Positions 1 to 13,200 of a stretch of 64,000 nt of DNA are shown here, piece after piece. The translations under genes and the position numbers were made by a program. The notes under the pieces were generated by a model that saw nothing but the letters and a program-made list of their open reading frames with translations, was not told the origin of the DNA and searched no databases. Every line of letters begins with the position of its first letter. The stretch's first letter is position 1. This DNA comes from Pardosa pseudoannulata (Eukaryota > Arthropoda > Arachnida > Araneae > Lycosidae). The stretch is taken from positions 103,118,584 through 103,182,583 of the forward strand of contig CM063503.1 in assembly GCA_032207245.1 (NCBI GenBank), in the 5' to 3' direction.

Positions 1-22
1 ATAATTTCAATCACTTCATAGG

Positions 23-229
<207 letters not shown>

Positions 230-2378
230 TTTAATATCACTTTTCAAAAACATACGTTAGTTTTTAGTTAAGTAATAAAATATATGTAAACTTTCATTCC
301 TCTTCCCCGCAGACTCCTTCATTTCGCATTATCAAATGTGGTATACCTATTTTCACGGTTGTGAGCCAATTTGACTCATAAAATGTATATGAAAATAAAT
401 AAATATAGTAATAATTACAGTATAAAGTATTCAAAGATTATTTTATACAATCTTTTAAATGGGGGCCTGGGATCTTGCCCCGTTTGCCCTGTCGGAAATC
501 AGGCCCTTCCTATGCCCATACTTCTAGTTTCAAGAATGAAAAGTTATATTTGGAAATAGGTTCGTAGGTAGTAAAGAGCACTGAGAACGTTCTTCAAAAT
601 GTCAGAAATAGTTTATTTTTTTAAATAACTTCATTTGCGTACCTGTTACCATCGCATTGGACAATACACACTAATGATTAAAGTAGTGTTACTATCTCAA
701 TACAGCATACTATTGATTAATAGCATTAAGGAAATGAATCCCAATGTGATTTTTCCCCATTGTTTTAACCCACAGCTATTATTAACGGACTGAGCTTTGT
801 TCCTGGCGTTTAATGTAGTCCATTATGTTCCTACTTATTTTCTTTTTAAATCTGTATAGACAATAAGGAAGAAAAAATCAGCCTTAATAGTGTTCGAATG
901 AAAAAAGTGTGAGAGCAGCAGCCAGCTGTTTAAATACTTTTTAGATTTTATAGGTGTTCTAAAATGAATCTTAATAAATGACTAGAAAATCACCCATCGT
1001 GGCATGACGGGTGCAAAATGCTCCTTTATTTGAGGGTTTACCGTCAATTTTGACGTGTTTAAATAATTACTGACCGTAAGTTATTAATCCAATGTTAAGG
1101 AAAGCTTTTTAAGGTCTAAATTATTCACTAAGCAGTTTTCAATCATATAAAGGAAAGTATAAAATGAAATATATTATAAAATATTAGATTTATTATTGAA
1201 TAATATTGAATGTTTTTAGAGGACTGGATCAGCGCGAAATCTACATCGAATACCGGAGGAAAAAAAATAAACTGCACCCTTTCTTCGACTGGAGCGCAAC
1301 TTATTTAAAATCACTCTAAATTGTTATGGCGTGGCAGTTTTGGTTTGAATTGAACTGCAGGAGTTGGTGAACTGATGTTTTCATTCTATTTTTGCGAGAT
1401 GATAGCCATATGTTTTAATTCTGCACATTGTGAGAGGAGATGTTTTAATACTTTCTGAATTGAATGATGTTATGACTATTTCCGCTGAGCGCGGATTTTG
1501 GATTGAAAGAGAACTAACTGTTAAGCTGATAACTGAACTCGACTAGACTTGGGGTTTCCACTCAAGCCCTCCAATTCCCTTCTGGCGCTGTTTAACTGAT
1601 CCCATTAAACAGATTGCGCCCTCTCATTTGTGTGGAGAGCATGCCATCCTTTTTTTTTAAATTTATTTATTTATTTATTTATTTATTTTGTGTGTGTGTG
1701 CTGCTTTCCAAACTTGAGTTCAAGGTCTGAAATGCACCCTCCCTTTGGTAAACGCATCAACCTGTGGATATGTACCAGAAGTGTTTCATAACCTCATTTT
1801 TTTTTTTCATTTTAAGGTGTAATTACATATTATGTGCTTTGAATTTCTTAACTTATGTTGGTATTTTAAGCAGTTTGATAAATTTTGAATTTTTGTTTTT
1901 TATAGGTTTGAATTGTTTACAAATGATATTAAGTTTGAAGTGTTGTTTATGACTTTTCCTGTTTTGCCATTACTTCTTAATATATTTTTTACAACTTTTG
2001 TATTCTAATTTGAACTTAATAATTTTGAGAGTCTGTTTTTAAAAACAGGATTGCAACAAGAATTTGATTTAAAGTGTTCAAGTGTTTTATATTTTTTACA
2101 TATTATATATTTTGTCTTTTTTTTCATAATATTAATAAACGTGTTTTATATTTTTTCAACTTATGATGTGTTGTTTTAAAGATAATAACAGAATGTTTAT
2201 AGTACAAGAAATAGATAAAATTAATTGATAAATTGATCGATAAAATTAAGACAATGACTGTTCTGTTAATACAAATACTTTTCTTAGAATAATTAATGTT
2301 TTCAATTTGAGTATACATTTTGGTTAATGATATTTAGGAGATATGATGAAGCTTTTATGCTCGCAATTATTTTGCTGG

Positions 2379-2500
<122 letters not shown>

Positions 2501-2559
2501 TTTTGACTCCGTTTGTTTAAATTAAAAAATAAGTTTATTTTGACGAACGCGGACGATTT

Positions 2560-2592
2560 TTTTTCGGGACAATGTTTGAGAACCGCTAGACT
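2560..2592 (-). mobile_element. Possible hAT-type terminal relic
   Basis: On the - strand this reads AGCGGTTCTCAAACATTGTC, similar in form to hAT terminal inverted repeats of the CAGnGGTTCTCAA type. No opposite end was found, so the call is tentative. Confidence 0.25.
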
Positions 2593-2901
2593 TGATACCG
2601 TATAAATAAAACTGGTCATATGAAATGTAAAAAAAGAAGGCGCGTGGATTGTTTTCGATAAAACTACTTTTGAAATAATAATTAACAACTTTAAAAATAA
2701 TTATTACCTCTCTTTCAAATTTTGACCACTTTTACATAAATGTGTTACTAATACCAAATTTAAGTTCCATCCAGGTTGATTATGAATCAGATAAATAAAC
2801 TTTGAAAGTTCTTAAACTTCAGATGAAAAATTTACGAAAGTGTTAAATGCCCGAACCATTAATCATTATTACATGCTAATATATTCTAACAATGCTTACA
2901 G

Positions 2902-3052
2902 ATTACCTATCATTCAAGGACCATCACTAGCGTTTCTTCCTCCAGTGCTAACTATTCTCAGCCTTCCTCGTTGGAAATGCTTTAGTAAGGAAGTAATTCG
3001 CAATATGACACATGAAGAACGAGACGAGGTTTTAATGATGAAAATGAGAGAA
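2902..3052 (+). CDS. SLC23: SLC23 exon 1 of 8 visible
   Basis: The acceptor is ACAG before 2902 and the donor is GTAAGT at 3053. The exon enters in phase with one base completing an Arg codon, then reads LPIIQG...LPRWKCF...KMRE. This aligns with the RLPILQG...WKCP loop of vertebrate SLC23 proteins. It ends on a complete codon. The preceding exon must lie upstream of base 1. Confidence 0.9.
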
Positions 3053-6000
3053 GTAAGTACCTTTTTTAGATGCGAATGACACATTGAACCAAACATTTAA
3101 ATTTTTCCTCAGTTATAGCTTGTTAAGCTTCTTCAGGCCTTCATGGAGTGGTGCAACAGGATTCTCTAGGCCTTGCCCTCTAACAGTAAGCAAAAATATG
3201 ACAACGAATGAAATTAAACAACTAAAACGTAAAAGGATAGAATGGTGGATTCGTGAGTTCATAATACAAGAACTAGAGAGTAGAGAATAGAAAGGGGAAT
3301 AGAAAGATACAGTATGTTTTTGCGGTAAGGGACATCTGTTGACGTCGACGTCTTTTGAGAGAATGAGTAGTTTTGTTCAATTTGGATATTGAACCGGCCT
3401 CTAGATCATCAATCAGGATAATGAGATTCAATCAATAAACAGTTGTCTTATTTCACTTAGGGAGTTAAATGGCGATACACTTGATGTATCGCCATTTTAA
3501 ATATTTTTAAAGCTTTTTTCTTATATTTTTAATAGTTTTACATTTTTATAAAAGACAAATACTCAAAGTTAGGGATCTTTTTTGGCAAGAATGTCCAAAG
3601 GCCTTCTTTCATTAGCGGCATCAGGGGCACCGTAATTGGGAAGATTATTAGATCATTGTTTTTAAGAAATTTAGGGAAAAGGTTTTGTAGAAAATTTGAA
3701 ATAGGAAGGATTTTTAGTTCTTCATTAATTTTGTTATTTCTAAAGCACCAAGGTGAATTAGTTATTTCTCTTATATTCTGCGAACGAGTTAATATTTTAA
3801 TGCTACAATCTTTTATATAAGACCATACTGGTGCCGCATAAGTAATAATAGGACAAAGAAAGGAAGTGTAAACGTGCAGCTTATTTTGTATTCATTTTGC
3901 TACTGCGAAAAAATAAGGGGTACAGAGATCGCTTAGCATTTGTAAATTTATTTTTTACTGAATAAAGTGTTGCTTCCAGGTTATGTTTTTGCCCAAAAGT
4001 TACTCCTAAATATTTAACGGTATCCGACCAGGGGATACGAGTGTTATTGATGTATATGTTGTATTTAACGTAGGACGGCCTGTGTTTTAAAGTGAACAGA
4101 GAAGCTTCCCATTAAGGTATGTTTATAATAATTTTCCATCTGGTAAGCCACTCAGTAATTTTGACTAGGTGTTTGTTATCAGCAGTGACAGCGTATTTAT
4201 AATTTTTTTGGGAAAATATTGCAGTATCATCGGCTAGTTGTGTAAAAGGGTGTACAGGAATATCGTTAATAAATATGTTAAATAAAAAAGGCCGAAAATG
4301 GATCACTATGGAACTCCACTTAGAATTTGAAATTACGAGGATAAGGTAGCCTTAATTTTTACTTGGAACGTGCGATCAGTTAGGTAGTAGAGGAGTTAGA
4401 TGAAGTGTTTTTGAAACTTGTAAGCAATTAATCTATGGTTAAGTGCATTAATCAAGATTTTGTCAAAGGCACGAGCGACATCGAAAACGATTATCTTTAG
4501 CTAAAATTTAGGTGATTCTATAGACTTAATGTGAAGTCGAAAGTTTTTTGAGGAAACTAAATTAATAAAGAATTATTAATTTTCAGTTATTTTACTGATG
4601 GTGTTTAGGAGACTTATGGAAGCTGATAAGCTTTGTAAACTGTTAACGCCTTATCGTAAAATTTATTTTAAGATTAGTGGGAACATTGCGATTTTTACTT
4701 TCTATTAGATCATCGGTAGGGGAAGGAGGCAACAACCATTCGCTTTAAGCGGCATGTTTTAGGAGCGGCAAAATGAAGATGGGGGAGGGGGGTTAGTTAT
4801 GAAATTAAAACACAAGAAAAAATATTTAAAGAAACTATCCTAAAACAATTGTTATGAAGTACTTTCATTTTGCTACAAAGTAAAGTATTTTCCAGGAAAT
4901 AATAATAATAAAAAATCAGCCTGTTTTACATTTTGTTTATCTACTTAATTTGTATCTTAAATTTCATTCCATAAAAATATACTTTATATGTTTGAGTAAA
5001 GCGAAAAAACTCATAAACACTACTTATAAACAAATCAATACAAACTGTAATTTACAGTCAGTAAATTTTGGACGGTAAACCACGCATTTATCCGAGTGGC
5101 ATAATATCTAGCTTCGGTCCTGACTTGGTATATTAATTTTTTTTACATGAAAATGAAATTTTAAATCTGAGATTATGCTAAGAGGGGTGTAATTTTCGAA
5201 ACATAACTTTCATCGACTTTTGAAATTAATTATGGAGAATACTTTGGCAATAGGGTTAATCTTATCTTTATCTTCAAAGATTTATGTCGTGTAGCAAAAT
5301 TTACGATAATTATCTAAAGAGGTTTCGTTTTTTCACAAGAAGCTTAATTCCAGATACTATTTTATCAGCTATTAAATTTTTCATTGATTCATGTGGGAGA
5401 TCAAATGCTAAATAAGTCTATCACTGAAACGTCACAAATAAAAATTTCATCACAGATGTGACTGATGTTCTATCAATCTAAAAATTAAATTTAATACAAT
5501 TGATTACAGATATATACATTCTAGAAACTGACTAAATATAAACTGCAGAGGTAAAAAAAATACAACCTACATATTAAAGGAATGACAAAGATCGACAGGT
5601 AACAAACAACCAAAACCGAAAATTACACTTAAAAAAATATAGAGAATATTTCTATTGCTGTTGTTAGATTTTAAAAATTATCGCCACTGGAAACTATTAA
5701 GTTCAGTACATCAAATAGCCAAAATGAAATACTTTGCTTCTACTCACAGATTTGGTTTTCAGCGCTACGGCTTACTGTTTTGCTCAAGAGGGCTAATGAG
5801 AAGGGGACCTACAGTTTAAATCCGATTACGAAAGGCTACAAACATCCATGCCAGCAGCGGGATTCGAACCCGCGAACTCCGGTTCCGAAGAGCAGCGCTT
5901 TACCATTCGGCCATCGTTCGGCGAACAAGTTCGACGAACATCGTTCTACTCACAGAACATGTAACCCTTAACCTATTGCAATTTTGGGTAATTGGCAAAT

Positions 6001-8846
6001 GAACATTTTTTAATAAGATTTCAAGGTAAAGTTTATTTATTTTAAAAAGGTAATTTCTTTAAATAGTGTTTTTCAACCCATAACAAATTATCACACAAGT
6101 ATTAAAACATCCCGTTTCAAATTGATATACTGTAGTATATCAATGTAAATAAGTATGTAGTGTGTAAATAACCGGTCAGTAACTCGCCAATTTTGTTTGC
6201 TACTGCCCTACAAAAATTATCCGATTTCTGATAAGACATTTGGAGGGACCTAAATGTCAATACTCAATGCAGAAGAGAAAGCAAAATATCATCCAAAATA
6301 ATTGCATGTAATCCTCAGTTTATCAATGATTTAAATCCACTCCAATCTATTGGAATTCTCAAAATGTATTTTTTAAAGTTTAAACTATAAATGTACTAAA
6401 AAATACTACAAAATGTATGTATGTGACAAAAATGTGTTGTTTGATAAATTCATAGATTATATTTTACCAGGTTCAAGGAGCGATAATTATCGGAGCAATT
6501 ATTGAAGTTATCGTAGGTCTTACCGGTCTGATTGGTTTCTTGATGAAATTCATCACACCCTTAGCGATTGCACCTACAATATCTTTAATTGGTCTGTCTC
6601 TGTTTAAAGAAGCATCGAAACAAGCCTCAGAAAACTGGTTGATATCAGGATTGTAAGTAAAATATACATTCTATATAGCGTTTTTGAATTACATATAACA
6701 TTTCTAATAAACAGTTAAATTATAATAATTAGCTGTTTTAATAAATATTGATCTATATTTGGATATTATGAGAAGATACTTTGATAGTTGTGCAAAAGAT
6801 TTTACACGCAGAGACAGTCACTTCCCACTAGTTTTGGAAGAAGCATGTGGACCAAACTAAACGCTTTTACTGTTTTTTTTTTTTTTTTTTTTTTTTGTAA
6901 TTATTGAAGCCCGAAGAAGAGACATTTTTTCTAGAGTCATTTTTATATAGAGAATTTTTGATAGAATTTGGACACCTTTCTAAATTTTTAAGTTGATTAA
7001 CATTAGTTAAAAAAAATGTTTTGGTGTTATTTGCATACATATATTACTATCCCAACTATTCTATAACTGTTATTTTCAAACTTATTGATATGCATATGCT
7101 GAACTATAGATTTGGGCAAGGTTAGGAATAGGCAAGGTTAGCGGAGATTTGATGGTCAGGGCAGCATTTTGTTGGATCGCCGCATACCCATCTATGCCTT
7201 TGAAAGTAGTACTGTAACTAGTCAGAGATATTAGGATCAGATTTTGAACTCCTATGTTCGTATCTTCGGAAATGTAGTTGGACCAGATTACATATTAATG
7301 GACTAACACAAGACCAGATGGTCAACGATTTTTTAGAAAGGGAAGATATCCACCTGATGGACTGCCCAGACAGATCTTCAGACGGGACAAGCCTGGAAGG
7401 CCTCACGACCATATGGGCCCGGAATGGTGCCTGATAATGTCTGGGACACTCTGGGGAGGGCAATTGTATCTCACATTCTCCCTAGGAGGATCCTCCAGGG
7501 CCTGAAGACAGCATTCTGAAGGAGTGGGATCAATTACCTCATGAACTCGTAAACTGCTGAATTTCCAGTATGGAATTTAGACGTGAGACTTTACCTGAAA
7601 AAGAAGACTATACCCCTATTAACCTTTAAAAAAAAAAAAAAAAATCTGTAACCGTTGTTTCATACGCTTCCGACTGCTATGAGTGATGCCAATTTATACC
7701 CGATTCCAAAGATCTTTTCGCAAACAGAAAGTGCTGGGCAAATTTTTGGTTTATTTTTACAAATCTCGCTCAATCAATTCGCCATTTTAACGGCTGTGAG
7801 TCATATACAGTGACAGCGTTATTTCGTGATGTCGATCAAAATTTACTATTGCTCCCTAGAGCTGAAGCATGAGATATTTTTGTGTAAAATTAAAAAATTA
7901 TTCATAAAGAGCATTCTTAGCGGTTCGGCCTAAGCCTTCAAATAATTTTTAGAATGGTTTAATAACATAGAATAAACTGAAAACAGTTCTGCTAGATGAA
8001 TTTAGCCAAAAGATAAACATTATAAACTTACACAGACATTTAGATTGATGAAGTTTACAGAAATATTGTCGGAACAATGCTCGCAATGCATGAAATAGCA
8101 GAGGAACTATTTTTATTTATGACAATTCATTTATCGAATACTGCATTATAAAGGTATGCCAGATACTCTCAACAACAGATATTACATTGAGTTAATTCCC
8201 TTTTGATTTCATAGAAAAATGAAAAAATTACGAAAAAATTATCATAATTCCGCCTGTTTACCGATGACAGCAGCCGCGAGAGACAAACAATCTTATTATC
8301 AAGAGCGTAATAATTCTGCACTCAAACTTTAACCAGACAGCTGAAATAAGAAATTTACTTTAAATGTAATGAAGCTGGACACATCTTCAATTTTTGTATT
8401 GATCAACACCTTCGTCTTTACTGCATGGGATGTGAAATTTATAGGTATAAACCATTTTGGAATCGTAAAGCAAATGGAAAGGCATCAGATAGTAAGGAAG
8501 TTACAAGTGTCATCTACACTGTACCAAACTCGATGTCTCACAGCATTACAATAAACAATGTGCCATTAATAGCTGTGATGGTTCTTGTCAGTGTAGCAAC
8601 AATCATATCTGAACGTAAAAAGAGTTGGATCTCTTTAATTAAAATTATTTTTAGGCAAGGTCAAAGGATCATATTAAACCCCTTGAAAATATTGATCTTG
8701 AACTTATAATTGATAACAATACTTTTAAAACCTCTGTTTGTGAGGTTCACAATGATATAATGCCCCTCTGATACAATTACATGCTTGAGTGCCTTAAAGT
8801 AAACTAAAGTTACTACTTTTAATAAAACTACAATATATGTACACAC

Positions 8847-8915
<69 letters not shown>

Positions 8916-9218
8916 ATGTGTGTGTGTATGTATGTAGTGATATTTTAACCTAAAATACTAACAACGTAATTAAGTCTATCTTAAAATAATTTTCGGGCGA
9001 TTCTATCCTTTTATGGCAAAACTTGACGACTATCTTTTGTTCTTTTTTATAAATTTGGCGAGTCCGAAAACACCAAAACGAATTCCAGCTTCAATCAGCA
9101 CTTCTTATGTAACGCTTTATAAAATTAGTTTCGCTTCCTCTAGATCATTGAGGGTCCATCACATGACTAATCATTAAAACACTGATTGGTTGGCTCTCAC
9201 TATTTTATATATACATAC

Positions 9219-9271
<53 letters not shown>

Positions 9272-9446
9272 TGATGTACGGGTTTTTCACCCCGGAAGCC
9301 TTCGGGAGATGATGCTACAATAAACTCCATTTCCCTTTTAAAAAATTCTTTTTTTTTTCCTTATTCGGCTACGTTTGTACTTACCACTGTACCCAATCCA
9401 ATGAGTATTTTCTTTCCTTTGTGATGTGTCAAATTGTCCATTACTT

Positions 9447-9542
<96 letters not shown>

Positions 9543-10141
9543 CCAAATTATTACACCTAAAATATATATCTAAAATTCTTTTTTTACTCCTTCTCATTCT
9601 GTAATTCTTAATTTTTCTGCCATAAAATGTCAGATTTAAAGGAGTGTTCACCGACTTAAATTCTTTTTACCCGTCTCCCAAAACTAAAGCTAGAATAAAT
9701 GTTAATTTTTTACCTACTGGCCACATTTTCTAGCTGTCTCAAGAAAATAATTTCACTTTTCCAACGTCTAAATTGATGCAGATATGGCTTTCAAGCTGAC
9801 TTAAATGATCAAGGTTCATTTCTGACTGCCAATAACGCCGAGTAATATCTTGTTCTTTCGGGAAAATTTCAAGTAATCACTCGCTGTTTGGGGAAAATTT
9901 ATCTTAGAAGTCTGTATTTGTGATCATTCGATGCTTAGCTCTTGTCTTGTAAAGACCTTCATTTTTAGACTCAATAAAATTAAGTACCACAACGTTGGAC
10001 TTCGCTGTTCTTTCAATGGAGTCATGACTGCAAGTCATTTAGGTTCGCTCATTGCTCACTAAGCCCGGGAAATCTAAATAATAGTGGCTACTTCTAAATT
10101 GTAACAAAGAATAGTTTCGCTCGGTTACAAACACACATACT

Positions 10142-10214
<73 letters not shown>

Positions 10215-13200
10215 ATAGATGTACATAACATTGCTATGATTAATAAGCAAGTTTAGTTAGAGAATATTTGAAGCGATATTATAAAGCACTCGATTGAATT
10301 TCTTGTTACAGTCTTTGAAAACAGTGAGATTCATTTTATACTAACTGTATGCTAGTAAAATAAAAAATAAACGCTTTTTCAAATGTTCTTTAGTGAAAAC
10401 TATAAAATTATTTAAGAGAATGAATTTATTTGCATATTTCAATCTTATTTTAATGATTTTTTTTTTTCAGAACAATGATTCTTCTGATCGTGTTCTCCCA
10501 ATATTTCGCTGATCTAAAAGTTCCAGTATGTTCTTATTCGAAACGCAAAGGATGGGGACTGAGAAGTTGGTACTTCTTCAAGCTTTTCCCAGTAAAGTCT
10601 TAATGCTTTCTTATTAATTAGTGTTAATTCTCATTGTCTATAAATATCATCTACCACCAGACCACTGATAGGTTCTTGTTAATTGAAACATTCTAGAGGT
10701 AGCAGATAGGATCTGAGAGAGGTTTTTTTTTTTTTCATAACTGTATGATGAATAGAACGCGGTATATTTAGTGTCACGTATTTATCCTTCAAATTTCTCG
10801 TGGCTCATAAAAAACCTGTGTTCAACATCTTGGTTATGGTGCTTGTTTGTGGAACTGTTGCCATAACCATTCGAGACACTCTTATCCATCCAGTGACATT
10901 CACGCGAGACTGTCGAGCATAATTTTTTTTATAGTTCTTCACCTTAGTTTATTATTTAGATATTTATGAAAACCCATTTGGTCTGAAATCAACCACTCTT
11001 TAGATATTTATTGAGATTAAACATGAGTCTACGGAAGAAATTCACGGAAAAACATAAAAACAAAAATTGTCACTTTCAGATATTCCAGGTACAAATGTAT
11101 TGTGGCAGCTGGTCAAAAGAGAACCAGAGAGGGTCGGTCATTCTCAGGAGCCGTGGGAATTTATTCCCCTGAAAAAAGCAGGAGTTCCAGACCCAGAGGG
11201 GTTTCGAATTTTCATGTCCCTGCATACATCTGTGTGGAATGCCGGCTATCATTGAGGAGTCCGGTCCACTGAGCACTCTCTTGCTCTCAGCCCTTTTTCT
11301 CCTCCCCTCTTTTTGCGAGGGGTCTTTTCAAGAAGAAGGCAGTTGGTTGTTGGGGGCTGGAGGGTAGAGAAGGTTGTTTCTCTCTCCCAAACGATTTTGT
11401 TTTATATCATGTATATATTGTAGATAGTCGAGATAATAAAGTCTAAGACTTTAAGCGATTTGTGTTTTTACTAAGTTTACTACAGTGTTTTTACTAAGCC
11501 CCCACAAACAGAGGTGTATGTATGTTGTGACGTTACAGTATCATTTTAACTACTTAACAAACACTGGATGTGTTGATTATATTTAAAGTTTCCCTAATTA
11601 CTTATACCCCTAATAGTATTATTATCTTTAATATTAGTAACAGCTGTTTTTAATTGCTGAAAAAATGTGCTTTTAAAAATACTATTAAATTTTTGACACT
11701 AAAGAACTTAATTACATCTTGACATAAAATGCTGTATCCTCTTAAAAGTAATTGTATTGTTTTAGGGTTTAAGTACTTCTATGTTTTATTTTTTCGCTTT
11801 CATATATCATTCAGGAACATTAAAAAAAAGTAATAACTAATACCTTTTACTTTCAGGTAATACTAACAATATTCATATCATGGGGACTTTGCGCTGTTTT
11901 GACAGTTTTTGGTGTTTTTTCCGAATCAAATTCAGCACGGACTGATATCAAATTATCCACTCTTGATGCAGCACCTTGGATTCGAGTTCCTTATCCAGGT
12001 ATATATAGTCTTAAATATTTACCCTAAATCGGTAAAGTTTATTTTGTAGCTTTAATTTGTGATTTCAATGTACTCCAAGATTCAGAAAATAGTTACTATA
12101 CAAAACTTTGGATCATAGGCTGGCCTTTCCCATTTCAAAATAAATAAATAAATAAATAAACCAAACATCTATGTCTTATCTAGATTTTGAACCTCATTAC
12201 AATTTTATGATTTCAATTTTGAGATTTCAATTGCAATTGTTTACTGTTTGAATATATACGCATTAATAAATCCTAACTAGTGCTTTATTGTAAAATTGAT
12301 AATTTTCCATTAAATCGGATATGCTTATCTAAGAAATCAGATAAATCTGATGTAGCCAAATTTCACATAAATTGAGTATTTCAATTTTAATGAATTACAT
12401 AATTTGATGTCAACAGTATATATAGAAAATTATTCATAATTATTCAAAAATGTGAAGCAAGAAAGTAAGCTTTGTAATAGCAGTAAACCAATTAACTGAT
12501 TTACTGGTAATTTGTAAAATATCCAGGTAAATTAAAACTTTTTTACCGCTAATTATCAAATAAAAAAAAATTGCGCTAAAATTTTTTGTAGAATATTCAT
12601 ATTCTGTAAAACCATCTGATCAACTAGTATAGAATTTGAGATATTATTTTTAGAAGCTAGATTGTTTTGAATCAAAATTAAGTCTTTATTAAGTGTAATG
12701 ATTTTGGACAAATTAATCTTTTTACGAATACATTTTAAAAAATGATAATTTATAAAAAATAATTGTAACATCTGTATTAGTATTTATATGCTTAACTAAT
12801 GCTGAATGAATTAATTAATGATTGAATTTATTTACTTGAATAGTAAATAAATTATTTTTATTATTGAATATTTTGTTGAAATTTAAATATGTACATGTTT
12901 CAATAATTACTATTCAGTATATATTTGAAATAAAAGGTCACAAACCAAACATTATTGTAAAATGTCTTTAATTAACATACAACTTTAAAATTGAAACATG
13001 ATATTTTCAAAGTGAGAACCTTCAGAGGCAATATAATAGACCGACCTAGTCACAAAGTTGTCAATTACAAGATCAAGTGTATCTCTATTAATGCTTACAA
13101 AAGAAATAGACCTCGAATCTGGTGAAGTCTCTCGACTTCTTGTAAATCATGTCTTTCGAGTGACTTAAAGAAAGAAATTGCATGAATTCCTTACTAGTGA

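Noticed and set aside
5859..5913. tRNA gene on the - strand
   Set aside because: A and B boxes are present, but there is no cloverleaf acceptor stem and the unit recurs with a common non-tRNA body and tail, so it is a SINE.
11067..11255. Small protein gene of 62 codons
   Set aside because: No recognisable product, no splice context, located in an LTR-like GC-richer block; the opposite strand is equally open.
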